Positions 7,872 to 17,618 of a DNA stretch of 64,000 nucleotides are shown here, in pieces. The notes under the pieces were generated by a model. The model had not been told where the DNA came from and ran no database searches. It saw nothing but the letters and a program-made list of their open reading frames with translations. Positions within the stretch are counted from its first letter, which is position 1; every line of letters begins with the position of its first letter. The stretch comes from Cellulomonas cellasea (lineage in GTDB: Bacteria > Actinomycetota > Actinomycetes > Actinomycetales > Cellulomonadaceae), in contig NZ_BJLR01000011.1 in NCBI RefSeq assembly GCF_006538745.1, positions 1 through 64,000 on the forward strand. Reading direction: 5' to 3'. A program made the translations under genes and the position numbers.

Positions 7872-10157
7872 GTGGTCGCCGAGACTCTCGACCCCGCGCC
7901 CCCGGGTGCCGGGCCGGACGGGGCGACGACGACGACGCCCGAGGCCGTCCGCGCGGCGCGGCTCGGCGCCTTCACGTGGGACGTCGCGACCGGCCGCGTG
8001 GTGCTCGACGCGAGCCTCGCCCGGCTGCTCGGCCTCGTCGACGCGTCGGCCGAACGCCCGCCCCTCGCCGAGGCCGACGTCGACCCCCGCGCCGCGCTCC
8101 GCCGGGTGCACCCCGACGACCGCACGCGCCTCCTGCGGGCCCTCCTGCCCGCGGACGGGACGGACGTGGACGTCGACGTGCGGCTCGCGCCGGACGGCCC
8201 CGGCCCGGACGGTCCCGTCGGCCCCGACGCGCTCGACCCCGGTGTGCCGCGGTGGCTCCAGGTCCGCGCGACGCTCGAGCGCGACGCATCCGGCCGTGCG
8301 TCGCGCGTGCTGGGGATCGCGTTCGACGCCACGCGCCGCGACGGGCTGCGCACCTCGGCGCTGCTCGACGCGATGCCCACGGCGTTCTTCTCGCTCGACC
8401 GCGCGTGGCGCTTCACCTACGCCAACGCTGCCGCGGAGACGCTGCTCACCCGCACGGGCGTCGACCTGCGCGGCGGCGACCTCTGGGAGCTGTTCCCGGA
8501 CGCCGTCGGCTCCGCGTTCGAGACGCACTACCGTGCAGCCGTGGCGACCGGTCAGCCCGTGGCGTTCGAGGCGTACTACCCCCCGCCCCTCGACGCGACC
8601 TACGAGGTGCAGGCCTGGCCGGGGTCCGACGGGCTCGCGGTCTACTTCGAGGACGTGACGAACCGGCGCCGGACCATGGCGGTCGCCGCCCGGGAGACGC
8701 GCCGCGCGGCGCTGCTCGCGAGCGTGACGTCGCAGCTCGCCGAGACGCTCGAGGCGGAGCAGGGCGTCACGCGCCTCGCGGAGCTCCTGGTGCCCGCGCT
8801 CGGGGACTGGTGCGTCGTGACGCTCGTCGACCACGACCACCACGGCACGTGGCGCGGGCTCAAGGACGCCGGCTGCGCGCACGCCGACCCCGCCGCGCGC
8901 CCCGTGCTCGAGCGCTACGTCGACCTGCGCCTCGCCCAGCTCGAGGACACCCTGGCGCTCCAGCGGGCGCTCGAGTCGGGGCAGGTGGTCAGCGCGACGT
9001 CGGGCGCGACCGAGATGATCCGGGCGAACCTGCGCCCCGGCGAGGCGCGCGACCTGATCGACGTGCTCGCGCCGGAGTCGGGCGTGATGTTCGCGCTGCG
9101 CGGCCGCGGGCGCACGGTCGGGCTCGTCACGCTGTTCAACGGCGCCGGGCGCGGGCCCATCAGCGCCGACGACCTCGCGCTCGCGCAGGACGTCGGTGCG
9201 CGCGCCGGGCTCGCGCTCGACACCATGCGGCTCTACCACCAGCAGCGCACGCTCGCCGAGGTGCTCCAGCGCTCGCTGCTCACCGCCCCCGTCGAGCCGG
9301 ACCACGTGCAGGTCGCCGTCCGGTACGTGCCCGCGGCCGAGGCGGCCCAGGTCGGCGGCGACTGGTACGACGCGTTCCTGCAGCGCGGCGGCGCGACGGT
9401 CGTGGTGATCGGGGACGTCGTCGGGCACGACGTCTCGGCGGCGGCGTCGATGGGCCAGATCCGCTCGCTGCTACGCGGGATCGCGGTCACGACCGGCGCC
9501 GGTCCCGCGCACGTGCTCACCGAGGTGGACGCGGCGCTCGCGACCCTGCGCACCGACGCCATCGCGACGGCGGTCGCGGCGCGCATCGAGCAGACCCCCG
9601 AGCAGCTCGCCGCCGGGGTCCGGACGCTGCGCTGGTCGAACGCCGGGCACCCGCCGCCGATGCGGATCTCCCCCGAGGGCACGGTGCACCCGCTCGTCGG
9701 GACGGGCTCCGACCTGCTGCTCGGGGTGCTCCCGGGCACGACCCGCACCGAGTCGGTCGTCGAGCTCGAGCCCGGCACGACGCTGCTGCTCTACACCGAC
9801 GGCCTCGTCGAGCGCCGCGACCAGCCCGCCGAGCTCGGGATCGCCCGGCTGCGCGCGACGCTCGCCCGCCTCGCGGACCTGGACCTCGAGGCGGTCTGCG
9901 ACGCGCTGCTCGAGGAGCTCCTGCCGCAGCGCCCGCAGGACGACGTCGCGCTCGTGGCGGTGCGGCTGCACCCTCAGGACCGCCCCCGTCCGCCCGAGGC
10001 CGGCCCGGTCGTCGTCCCCCCGGGGCTGCCGGCCGACCCGGCGGCACCCGCCGACCCGGACACCGAGCCCGACGCCGCAGCACCGGCCGACCCCGGCGCG
10101 CCGTCCGACCCGGCCGCACCGGCCGACCCGGCCCGCCCCCGCGAGGTGGCCCCGTGA
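7872..10157 (+). CDS. PAS-PAS-GAF-PP2C (SpoIIE-type) serine/threonine phosphatase
   Basis: 761 aa from the GTG at 7872, chosen because GGAGG lies seven bases upstream; an ATG at 7824 would add 16 residues but has no such site. Order: a PAS-like segment (about 15-130), a second PAS (about 160-265, LLDAMPTAFFSLDRAWRFTYAN), a GAF domain (about 290-440), and a SpoIIE/RsbU-type PP2C domain (about 455-690) with VGGDWYDAF, VIGDVVGHDVSAA and TDGLVERR as metal-ligand motifs. The tail is a run of ADPAAP-like repeats. It should dephosphorylate an anti-sigma antagonist in response to a sensed signal. It overlaps the following kinase gene by one base. Confidence 0.9.
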   Translation: MVAETLDPAPPGAGPDGATTTTPEAVRAARLGAFTWDVATGRVVLDASLARLLGLVDASAERPPLAEADVDPRAALRRVHPDDRTRLLRALLPADGTDVDVDVRLAPDGPGPDGPVGPDALDPGVPRWLQVRATLERDASGRASRVLGIAFDATRRDGLRTSALLDAMPTAFFSLDRAWRFTYANAAAETLLTRTGVDLRGGDLWELFPDAVGSAFETHYRAAVATGQPVAFEAYYPPPLDATYEVQAWPGSDGLAVYFEDVTNRRRTMAVAARETRRAALLASVTSQLAETLEAEQGVTRLAELLVPALGDWCVVTLVDHDHHGTWRGLKDAGCAHADPAARPVLERYVDLRLAQLEDTLALQRALESGQVVSATSGATEMIRANLRPGEARDLIDVLAPESGVMFALRGRGRTVGLVTLFNGAGRGPISADDLALAQDVGARAGLALDTMRLYHQQRTLAEVLQRSLLTAPVEPDHVQVAVRYVPAAEAAQVGGDWYDAFLQRGGATVVVIGDVVGHDVSAAASMGQIRSLLRGIAVTTGAGPAHVLTEVDAALATLRTDAIATAVAARIEQTPEQLAAGVRTLRWSNAGHPPPMRISPEGTVHPLVGTGSDLLLGVLPGTTRTESVVELEPGTTLLLYTDGLVERRDQPAELGIARLRATLARLADLDLEAVCDALLEELLPQRPQDDVALVAVRLHPQDRPRPPEAGPVVVPPGLPADPAAPADPDTEPDAAAPADPGAPSDPAAPADPARPREVAP

Positions 10158-10567
10158 TGGCGCCGGCCGCCGGGGGCGCGAAGGGCGCCAGCGCCCGACT
10201 GCGCGTCGCCGCGGTGCCCGCCGCCGCGCGCGAGACCCGGCACTGGGCCGTCGGGTTCGTGCGCGAGCACGGCGCGCGGGCGTCCGCGGCCCGGACCGTC
10301 GAGCTGCTCGTGAGCGAGGTCGTCACGAACGCCGTGAAGTACGGCGCCGTGGCCGACGCGATCGCGATCTCGCTGCGCTGCGCGGACGGCGCGGTCACCG
10401 TCCGCGTGACCGACGACAGCACCGTGCGACCCGTCGTGCGCAAGGCGCGGCCGAGCGACCTCGGCGGGCGCGGGATGGAGCTCGTCGAGCGCCTCGCCGA
10501 GGACTGGGGGGTCGACGTCGACGCCCGCCGCGGCAAGACCGTCTGGTTCCGCGTCAGCCTGCGCTGA
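10157..10567 (+). CDS. Anti-sigma-factor-type ATP-binding protein (HATPase_c, RsbW-like)
   Basis: 136 aa. The ATG at 10157 overlaps the upstream stop codon (TGATG), so translation is probably coupled. A GHKL ATPase domain fills the protein: LLVSEVVTNAVKYG is the N-box, VRVTDDST and GGRGMELVERLAEDWGV are the G1/G2 boxes. Such proteins phosphorylate a STAS antagonist and/or hold a sigma factor. Together with the PP2C phosphatase it forms a kinase/phosphatase pair; the STAS-like gene upstream is a candidate third partner. No sigma factor gene is adjacent. Confidence 0.85.
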   Translation: MAPAAGGAKGASARLRVAAVPAAARETRHWAVGFVREHGARASAARTVELLVSEVVTNAVKYGAVADAIAISLRCADGAVTVRVTDDSTVRPVVRKARPSDLGGRGMELVERLAEDWGVDVDARRGKTVWFRVSLR

Positions 10568-10723
10568 CCGCCGTCCCGCCCGCCCCTCCGGCCGGCCTCC
10601 GGGCGACCGCGCCGCCGATCGAGCCCTGACCTGCGGCGTTGCCCGCACCGCCGTCCGCGGCCCCCGTCGCCCGACCGTGGCTCACCGCGCGCCCGCGGGC
10701 CTTGCCCGGTAGGAATGGGCGGC

Positions 10724-11848
10724 ATGACTGTCGTCGGACTCCATGCCTCGCACGAGCAGGTCCACCCCACCGCGCTGCTGCGCGCGGTCCAGCAGGCGCA
10801 GGCCGCGGGCTTCGGCGCCGCGATGTGCTCGGACCACCTCGCCCCCTGGAGCGAGCGCCAGGGCCAGTCGGGCTTCGCGTGGTCGTGGCTCGGTGCCGCG
10901 CTCGCCACGACCGACCTGCCGATGGGCTGCGTCAACGCGCCCGGGCAGCGCTACCACCCCGTGATCGTCGCGCAGGCGTCGGCGACGCTCGCGGCGATGT
11001 TCCCCGGGCGGTTCTGGGTCGCGCTGGGCTCGGGCGAGAACGCCAACGAGCACATCACCGGCGACCCGTGGCCGCCCAAGGCCGAGCGGGACGCGCGCCT
11101 GCGCGAGTGCGTCGACATCATCCGCGCGCTGCACGCGGGCGAGACGGTCACGCACCGCGGCCTCGTGACGGTCGACGAGGCGCGCGTCTGGACGCTCCCG
11201 GACACCCCGCCGAAGCTCATCGGCCCCGCGGTCACGTCGGCGACCGCCCGCGCGCACGCCGACTGGGCCGACGGCCTCATCACGACCAACCAGCCCGTCG
11301 AGAAGCTCCGCGAGATCGTCGCCGAGTACCGCGGCGCGGGCGGGCGCGGCGACCTCGCGCTGCAGGTGCACCTGTCCTGGGCGCACACCGAGGAGCAGGC
11401 GCTCGCGATCGCGCACGACCAGTGGCGCACCAACATCTACGACCCGCCGGTGTGCTGGGACCTCGCGACGCCGCAGCACTTCGACGTCGTCGCGGCCGAC
11501 GTCCCGCCCGAGCAGGTCCGCGGCACCGTGCTCGTCTCGGCGGACGTCTCGCGCCTCGTCGACCAGATCGGCGAGCTCGTCGACGTCGGCTTCGACCAGG
11601 TGTACCTGCACCACGTGGGCCAGGAGCTCGAGGAGTTCGTCGACGTGTTCGGCGAGCGCGTCGTCCCGCAGCTCGCGGGCACGGCCGCGACCGCCACGGG
11701 CGCCGCGTCGTCGGGCGCCGCGTCGTCGGGCACCGCCACGTCCACCACCCCCGCGCCCCGCCACGCCGCGGCCGACCCCCACGACCCGCACCTCTACGCC
11801 CCCGAGCACCAGCAGCCCGGCCCCGAGGCGGAGGTCGGCCACGCATGA
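10724..11848 (+). CDS. LLM-class flavin-dependent oxidoreductase (non-F420, TIGR03885-like)
   Basis: 374 aa from the ATG at 10724, with AGGA nine bases before it; the ATG at 10715 would lie directly on that site. A luciferase-like TIM barrel fills about residues 1-310, with GFGAAMCSDHLAPW, SGENANEHITGDPWPP and LITTNQPVEKLREIV as subfamily features shared with glucose-6-phosphate-dehydrogenase-like relatives. It should use FMN or a related flavin; the substrate is unknown. The C-terminal 55 residues are Ala/Thr/Ser-rich and look disordered. The gene overlaps the GH13 gene by four bases (ATGA), a tight coupling that suggests a shared sugar-related role. Confidence 0.8.
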   Translation: MTVVGLHASHEQVHPTALLRAVQQAQAAGFGAAMCSDHLAPWSERQGQSGFAWSWLGAALATTDLPMGCVNAPGQRYHPVIVAQASATLAAMFPGRFWVALGSGENANEHITGDPWPPKAERDARLRECVDIIRALHAGETVTHRGLVTVDEARVWTLPDTPPKLIGPAVTSATARAHADWADGLITTNQPVEKLREIVAEYRGAGGRGDLALQVHLSWAHTEEQALAIAHDQWRTNIYDPPVCWDLATPQHFDVVAADVPPEQVRGTVLVSADVSRLVDQIGELVDVGFDQVYLHHVGQELEEFVDVFGERVVPQLAGTAATATGAASSGAASSGTATSTTPAPRHAAADPHDPHLYAPEHQQPGPEAEVGHA

Positions 11849-13524
11849 GGATCACCGACACCTCGGACCTGTGGTGGAAGAACGCGGTCGTCTACTGCCT
11901 CGACATCCAGAAGTTCATGGACTGGGACGGCGACGGCACAGGTGACTTCGCGGGCCTCGCGCAGCGCATCGACCACCTCGCCGACCTCGGCGTGACGTGC
12001 CTGTGGCTCATGCCGTTCTACCCGACGGCCGACCGCGACGACGGCTACGACATCACCGACTTCTACGGCGTCGACCCGCGCCTGGGCACCCACGGCGACG
12101 TCGTGGAGATCATCCGCACCGCGCGGGACCGCGGGATGCGCGTCATCGCGGACCTCGTCGTCAACCACACGTCGGACAAGCACCCGTGGTTCAAGGCGGC
12201 ACGGTCGAGCAAGGACGACCCGTACCGCGACTACTACGTCTGGCGCTCCGACCCGCCACCGAAGGACACCAAGAAGGACGTCGTCTTCCCGGACAAGGAG
12301 GACAGCATCTGGGAGCTCGACGAGAAGACCGGCGAGTGGTACCTGCACCGGTTCTACAAGCACCAGCCCGACCTCAACGTCGCCAACCCCCAGGTGCGCG
12401 ACGAGATCGCGAAGGTCATGGGCTTCTGGATGGAGCTCGGGCTCTCCGGCTTCCGGGTCGACGCGGTGCCGTTCCTGCTCGACGGCGCCGGCGCGAACCC
12501 GCGCGACGACCTCGTCGACCCGCACGAGTACCTGCGCTCGCTGCGCTCGTTCATGAACCGCCGCTCCGGGGACGCGATCCTGCTCGGGGAGGTCAACCTG
12601 CCCTACGAGCAGGCGGTCGAGTTCCTCGGCGGCAGCAACGGCGACGAGCTGACGATGATCTTCGACTTCCCGGGCATGCAGGCGATGTACCTCGCGCTCG
12701 CCCGGGGCGACGCGGCGCCGATCGTGAACGCGTTGAAGGCGCGGCCCCCGCTGCCACGCGACGCGCAGTGGGCGACGTTCGTGCGCAACCACGACGAGCT
12801 CACGCTCGACAAGCTGACCGACGACGAGCGCGCCGAGGTGTTCGCGGCGTTCGGGCCCGACGAGGACATGCAGGTCTTCGGTCGCGGCCTGCGCCGCCGG
12901 CTCCCCCCGATGCTCGACGGCGACCCCCGGCGCGTCCGGATGGTCTACTCGCTGCTGTTCTCGCTGCCCGGCACGCCGACGCTGTTCTACGGCGAGGAGA
13001 TCGGCATGGGCGAGAACCTGGCGGTCGAGGGCCGGCTCGCGGTGCGGACCCCGATGCAGTGGAACGCCGGACCGAACGGCGGGTTCTCGACCGCCCCGGC
13101 GTCGCGGCTCACCGCACCCGTCGTCGAGGGCGGGTTCGCCCCCGAGCACGTCAACGTGGCCGACCAGCGGCGCGACCCCGACTCGATGCTCACGTTCATG
13201 GGCCTGCTCGTGCGCCGGTACCGCGAGTGCCCCGAGCTCGGCTGGGCCACGGTGGACGTGCTCGACCAGCCGCACGCCCACGTGCTCGCGCACCGCAGCT
13301 CGTGGGGCGACGGCTCGCTCGTCGCCGTGCACAACCTCGCCGCCGAGCCCGTCACGGTGCCGCTGCACCTGCCGGACCTCGACGGGGACGTGCGGTTCGT
13401 CGACCTGCTGGAGGACGACATGACGACCCCGTGCGGCGAGGACGGCAGTGTCGAGATCGCGCTGCCGGGGTACGGGTACCGGTGGCTGCGGGTCGTCCGG
13501 CCGGGGTCGCGCCGGCTCGTGTAG
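11845..13524 (+). CDS. GH13 alpha-amylase-family enzyme, trehalose-synthase-like
   Basis: 559 aa from an ATG overlapping the upstream stop. A full GH13 barrel is visible: DLVVNHTSDKHPWF (region I), GFRVDAVPFL with the nucleophile Asp (region II), ILLGEVNLP with the acid/base Glu (region III) and FVRNHDELTL (region IV), then a C-terminal beta domain (about 460-555). No signal peptide, so it is intracellular. The opening WWKNAVVYCLDIQKFMDWDGDGTGDF and overall layout resemble trehalose synthase and its relatives, acting on maltose/trehalose-type substrates, but exact specificity cannot be read. Co-transcribed with the flavin oxidoreductase. Confidence 0.85.
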   Translation: MRITDTSDLWWKNAVVYCLDIQKFMDWDGDGTGDFAGLAQRIDHLADLGVTCLWLMPFYPTADRDDGYDITDFYGVDPRLGTHGDVVEIIRTARDRGMRVIADLVVNHTSDKHPWFKAARSSKDDPYRDYYVWRSDPPPKDTKKDVVFPDKEDSIWELDEKTGEWYLHRFYKHQPDLNVANPQVRDEIAKVMGFWMELGLSGFRVDAVPFLLDGAGANPRDDLVDPHEYLRSLRSFMNRRSGDAILLGEVNLPYEQAVEFLGGSNGDELTMIFDFPGMQAMYLALARGDAAPIVNALKARPPLPRDAQWATFVRNHDELTLDKLTDDERAEVFAAFGPDEDMQVFGRGLRRRLPPMLDGDPRRVRMVYSLLFSLPGTPTLFYGEEIGMGENLAVEGRLAVRTPMQWNAGPNGGFSTAPASRLTAPVVEGGFAPEHVNVADQRRDPDSMLTFMGLLVRRYRECPELGWATVDVLDQPHAHVLAHRSSWGDGSLVAVHNLAAEPVTVPLHLPDLDGDVRFVDLLEDDMTTPCGEDGSVEIALPGYGYRWLRVVRPGSRRLV

Positions 13525-13694
13525 CCGGGGCCGTGCCGGTGCGTGCCCGCCCGGCTCGGTCGGCGCCGGTCCGTGCCTCGCGTGGGTCGGTCCGTGCCGG
13601 TTCGCCCGTCCGTGACGGTGCGTACCCGCGCGGGGCGGTCCCGCGGTTAGAGTGCGTCGTCGTCGCTGCGATCGCGACGAGAGCGGAGCGCACG

Positions 13695-14408
13695 ATGACG
13701 CAGGACCACCCCGGCCGGCCGCAGGACGCCCGCACACCCGAGCACGCCGCCGGACCCGACGACGGGCTCCCCGACCTCCCGCCCGACGAGCAGCTCGAGA
13801 CGTTCGTGCTCGAGGCCCGCACGGTCCGCGACCACCTCGACGACCTGGCGTCGCGCGCCGGGACGCAGCTCCTCGCGGGCACCGAGATCAGCATCTCGGT
13901 GCGCCACCGCGGGCACGACCGCCTCGTCGCGACGAGCACCGCCCGTGCGGGCCTGTGCGACCAGACCGAGTACGACACCGGAGCGGGGCCGTGCGTCACG
14001 GCGATGGACCTGCTCCAGGTCGTGCTCGTCCCGGACGTCCTCGAGGACACCCGCTGGGCGTCGTGGCGCCGGGTCGCGCTCGACAACGGCTTCCGCTCTG
14101 CCGCCGGGATCCCCGCGCACGTCGCGGAGGGCGTCGAGCTGTCCGTGAACCTCTACTCCGAGGAGCTCGACCCCTGGGACGCCGACGTGCTCGTGCGCGG
14201 TGACGCGTTCGCGCAGCAGGTCGCCCAGACGGTGCGCCTGTGCCTCGAGGTGGCCCGGCTCACGACCGCGCACGCGGACGCCCTCGCCGCCACTGAGGCC
14301 CGCGAGTCGATCAACCAGACGATCAGCCGCACGCTCGCCGAGGAGCAGGGCACGGTCTCCGAGGTGCTGGGCCGGCTCGCCGAGCCCGACCGCGCCGCGG
14401 AGGGCTGA
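13695..14408 (+). CDS. GAF-domain protein with cut-off ANTAR-like tail
   Basis: 237 aa from the ATG at 13695 (GAGCGGAGCG upstream). A GAF domain covers about residues 40-190 (CDQTEYDTGAGPCVTA is typical of actinobacterial GAF-ANTAR proteins). After it the sequence ALAATEARESINQTISRTL matches the start of an ANTAR helix, but the protein ends about 35 residues later, before a full three-helix ANTAR domain could form. RNA binding is therefore unlikely; it may act only as a sensor or dimerisation partner. It is convergent with the response-regulator gene. Confidence 0.75.
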   Translation: MTQDHPGRPQDARTPEHAAGPDDGLPDLPPDEQLETFVLEARTVRDHLDDLASRAGTQLLAGTEISISVRHRGHDRLVATSTARAGLCDQTEYDTGAGPCVTAMDLLQVVLVPDVLEDTRWASWRRVALDNGFRSAAGIPAHVAEGVELSVNLYSEELDPWDADVLVRGDAFAQQVAQTVRLCLEVARLTTAHADALAATEARESINQTISRTLAEEQGTVSEVLGRLAEPDRAAEG

Positions 14409-14497
14409 GCACCACCGGCGACCGCGACCTCGCCGGCACCCGCGCCGGGCGCGCCACGCCGCGTGGTCGGCCGCGCTGTGCCGCGTGCTCGCGCGCG

Positions 14498-14944
14498 CTA
14501 CGCAGCGTGGTCGGGCAGCCGGGCGACCTCGGAGTAGAACCGGTCGATCTTGTGGATCGCCGCGACGAACTGCTCGAAGTCCACGGGCTTGGTCACGTAC
14601 GAGCTCGCGTGACCGGTGTACGCGCTGACGATGTCCTCCTCGCCGGACGACGTCGTGAGGACGACGACCGGGATGTGGCTCAGGTCCGGGTCCGTCTTGA
14701 GCGCGTGCAGCACCTCGCGGCCGCTCATCCGCGGCAGGTTGAGGTCGAGCAGGATGAGGTCCGGGCGGGGCGCGTCCGCGAAGGTCCCCTCGCGGCGCAC
14801 GTGCTCGAGCGCGTCGATGCCGTCGTTCACGACCATGAGGTCACCGCTGCGACCCAGGTCGGCGTACGCCTCCTGGATCATCAGCACGTCGCCCGGGTCG
14901 TCCTCGACGAGCAGGACGCGCGGGCGTCGGCGGGCGGTGGTCAC
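14498..14944 (-). CDS. Rcp1-type single-domain response regulator
   Basis: 148 aa from the GTG at 14944. A complete CheY-like receiver: VLLVEDDPGD (acidic pocket), LILLDLNLPRMSG with the phospho-accepting Asp, VVVLTTS with the switch Thr, and the conserved Lys in SSYVTKPVDF. The C-terminus KIDRFYSEVARLP is typical of the Rcp1 family that works with phytochrome-like or hybrid histidine kinases. No output domain. No kinase gene is adjacent, so its partner is elsewhere. It is downstream of the ABC exporter genes in the opposite sense of travel and probably has its own promoter. Confidence 0.85.
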   Translation of the reverse strand: MTTARRRPRVLLVEDDPGDVLMIQEAYADLGRSGDLMVVNDGIDALEHVRREGTFADAPRPDLILLDLNLPRMSGREVLHALKTDPDLSHIPVVVLTTSSGEEDIVSAYTGHASSYVTKPVDFEQFVAAIHKIDRFYSEVARLPDHAA

Positions 14945-15047
14945 AGGGCGAGCACGCGAGAGGTCACGCTGAAGGGTCCCACGTCGGGCCGCCGCGCGCT
15001 GCGGGACGGCACCCCGACCTGTGCGGGGGCCGTCCCGGAGCGCGCGG

Positions 15048-17618
15048 TCACTCGTAGCTGATCGCCTGGAGCACGGGCAGCCGCGCCGCGCGCGCACCGG
15101 GCCACACGGCGGCGAGCACCCCGACGACGACGGCCAGCGCGAGCATCGCCGCGAGGCTCCCCCACGGGACGACGAGCGTCCCGAGCCCCTCGTCGGCGAA
15201 CACCGCGGGCATCGCCGACGCGAGCGCGACCCCGACGCCGAGCCCGACGACCGTGCCGAACACCGCGGTCAGCACCGACTCGATCGTCACGGTCCCCGCG
15301 AGCTGGAACCGGCCGAGCCCCACCGCGCGCAGCAGCCCGATCTCCCGCGTCCGCTCGATGACCGAGAGCGCGAGCGTGTTGACGATGCCGAGCACCGCGA
15401 TCACGACCGAGAGCCCGAGCAGCGCGTAGAGGATCACGAGCACCTGGTCGATCTGCGCGGCGATCTGCGAGACGTACTCCTCGGAGTCGAGCACCGCGAC
15501 CACGACGTACGGCTGGACCGCCTCGGTCACGCCGTCCCGGACGTCGCCGGCGTCGGTGCCCTCGTCGAACGTGACGAACGCGGTCGACAGGAAGGTCTGC
15601 TGCTCCGGGACGAGCGCGCGGAACAAGTCGGCCGGCAGCACGACCGAGGTGCCGATCGCCCGCGAGTCGATCACGGCGCCGATCTCCACGGTGCGCGTCC
15701 CGCCCACGCCGACGACCGTGAGCTCGTCGCCGACGGCCCAGCCCGCGTCGTCGGCGGCCGACTCCTGCACGGCGAGCCGTCCCGCCGCGAGCGCGTCGCC
15801 GAACGAGCCGTCGATCTCCTCGATGTCGAGGCTGCGCCCCACGGCGCCGGGCTCGATGCCCGCGACGAGCCCGGCGTCCTCGGGTCCCGGGGTCCGTCCG
15901 GCCGGTGCGACGAGGACCGACCCGGCGAGGAACGGGTCGACCGCGTCGACGCCGGGCACCGCCGCCACGTCGTCGACCGCACCCGCGGGGATCGAGCTCG
16001 ACCCCGCGGACTGGAGGATCAGGTCGGCGTTCGCCTCGGCCTCGACGATCGCGCTGGTCGACGCCTGGGCCGAGGCCGCGAGGACCGCGGACGCGCCGAC
16101 GAGCGCCATGCCGATCATCAGCGCACCGGCGGTGTTCGCGGTGCGGCGCGGGTTGCGCACCACGTTGCCGCGCGCGAGCCGGCCGAGCGGGCGGACAGCC
16201 GCGACGAGCGGCAGCGCGAGCACGCCGATCGACGAGCGCGCGATGACGGGCGAGAGCAGGAGCGTGCCGACGACGACCGCCGCCGCCCCGATGCCGAGCA
16301 CCGTCCCCGCGTCGTCGCCGTCCGGCGACCGGACCGACGACACGACGGCCGCGACCCCGGCGAGGACCGCGAGCGACCCGAGGGCGGCCCGCACGCGCAG
16401 CGAGCGCTCGGGCACCGCGACGTCGTCGCGCATCGCCTCGACGGGCGGCACGAGGGCCGCGCGCCGGGCCGGGAGCGCCGCGGCGAGCACGCTCACGACG
16501 GTCCCGACGAGGATCGAGACGGCGACCGTGAACCCGTCGAGCGGGATCTCGCCGGACAGCGCCATGCCCATCCGCTCGAACACGACCTTGAGCACCTGGA
16601 CGAGGCCGACGCCGCCCGCGACGCCGAGCGCCGAGCCGAGCACGCCGACCGCCGCGGCCTGCACGAGGATCGACGCGAACACCTGCGCGGGCGAGGCGCC
16701 GACCGCGCGCAGCAGGGCGAACTCGCGCATCCGTTGGCGGACCGACATCGCGAACGTGTTGGCGATGATGAAGCCGCCGACGAACAGCGAGATGCCGGCG
16801 AAGACGAGCAGGAACGTCGTCACGAAGCCGAGCTGGCCGTCGATCTCGGCGCGGGTGTCCGCGCGCAGCGAGTCGCCGGTCACCGCCGCCGCCTGCGCCC
16901 CCTCGGGGACGTCCGCGAGCGCGGCCTCGACCCGCTCGACGAGCTGCGCCTCGCTCACGCCGTCCTCGGCGTGCACGGCGTGCAGCGGCACGAGCCCGTC
17001 GGGCGCGTACGCGGCGGTCGCCACCTCCGCGTCGAGCAGCACGATCGTGGCACCCGCGAACGGCGTGCCCCCGGTGGCCTCGCCGACGATCTCGACGGCC
17101 CGGAGGTCGTCGCCGAGCACGACGGTCGTGGAGTCCCCGAGCGCGAGCCCCGAGCTCTCGAGCGTCGCGGACTCGACCGCGATCTCGCCCTCGCCCTCCG
17201 GCGCGCGTCCGGCGGTGAGCTCGAGGGTGTCGTCGCGCGGGTCGTAGGCGAACGCGAAGGACGGCGCCTGGGTGCTCTGCACCGCGGTGCCGTCGGCCCC
17301 GACGAGGACGATCGGGCCCTGCAGCGCCGGGATCACGTGGTCGACGCCCTCGACCTCTGCGAGCGTCCCGGCCAGCGCGAGCGGCACGGGGTTGAGGCCG
17401 GAGTCCCCGCCCGGCTGCGAGCCGCCGACGGTCTGCGTCCCCTGCACGTAGGCGTCGGCGGTCGTCGTGCTCTCGACGATGCCGGTGAACGTCGACGACA
17501 GCATCGTGCGGAGCGAGAACGTGCCCGCGACGAACGCGACGCCGAGCGCGACGGCGAGCACCGAGAGCACGAAGCGCACGAGGTGCGCGCGGATGCCCCG
17601 CAGGGCGACCCGCCTCAT
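15048..17618 (-). CDS. FtsX/MacB-type ABC transporter permease
   Basis: 856 aa from the ATG at 17618, which overlaps the stop of the ATPase gene (ATGA). The protein begins MRRVALRGIRAHLVRF followed by one span, a large extracytoplasmic MacB-periplasmic-core-like domain (about 45-250), a first FtsX block of three spans (about 265-400), a further span pair, a second extracytoplasmic domain (about 510-690), and a second FtsX block (about 720-850) ending ARAARLPVLQAISYE. This is the duplicated-FtsX arrangement of actinobacterial exporters of lipids, peptides or drugs. The permease itself is intact although its ATPase gene carries a frameshift. Confidence 0.88.
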   Translation of the reverse strand: MRRVALRGIRAHLVRFVLSVLAVALGVAFVAGTFSLRTMLSSTFTGIVESTTTADAYVQGTQTVGGSQPGGDSGLNPVPLALAGTLAEVEGVDHVIPALQGPIVLVGADGTAVQSTQAPSFAFAYDPRDDTLELTAGRAPEGEGEIAVESATLESSGLALGDSTTVVLGDDLRAVEIVGEATGGTPFAGATIVLLDAEVATAAYAPDGLVPLHAVHAEDGVSEAQLVERVEAALADVPEGAQAAAVTGDSLRADTRAEIDGQLGFVTTFLLVFAGISLFVGGFIIANTFAMSVRQRMREFALLRAVGASPAQVFASILVQAAAVGVLGSALGVAGGVGLVQVLKVVFERMGMALSGEIPLDGFTVAVSILVGTVVSVLAAALPARRAALVPPVEAMRDDVAVPERSLRVRAALGSLAVLAGVAAVVSSVRSPDGDDAGTVLGIGAAAVVVGTLLLSPVIARSSIGVLALPLVAAVRPLGRLARGNVVRNPRRTANTAGALMIGMALVGASAVLAASAQASTSAIVEAEANADLILQSAGSSSIPAGAVDDVAAVPGVDAVDPFLAGSVLVAPAGRTPGPEDAGLVAGIEPGAVGRSLDIEEIDGSFGDALAAGRLAVQESAADDAGWAVGDELTVVGVGGTRTVEIGAVIDSRAIGTSVVLPADLFRALVPEQQTFLSTAFVTFDEGTDAGDVRDGVTEAVQPYVVVAVLDSEEYVSQIAAQIDQVLVILYALLGLSVVIAVLGIVNTLALSVIERTREIGLLRAVGLGRFQLAGTVTIESVLTAVFGTVVGLGVGVALASAMPAVFADEGLGTLVVPWGSLAAMLALAVVVGVLAAVWPGARAARLPVLQAISYE

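Noticed and set aside
10715-10723. LLM oxidoreductase start at ATG 10715
   Set aside because: The AGGA motif at 10711-10714 directly abuts this ATG but is well spaced for the ATG at 10724.
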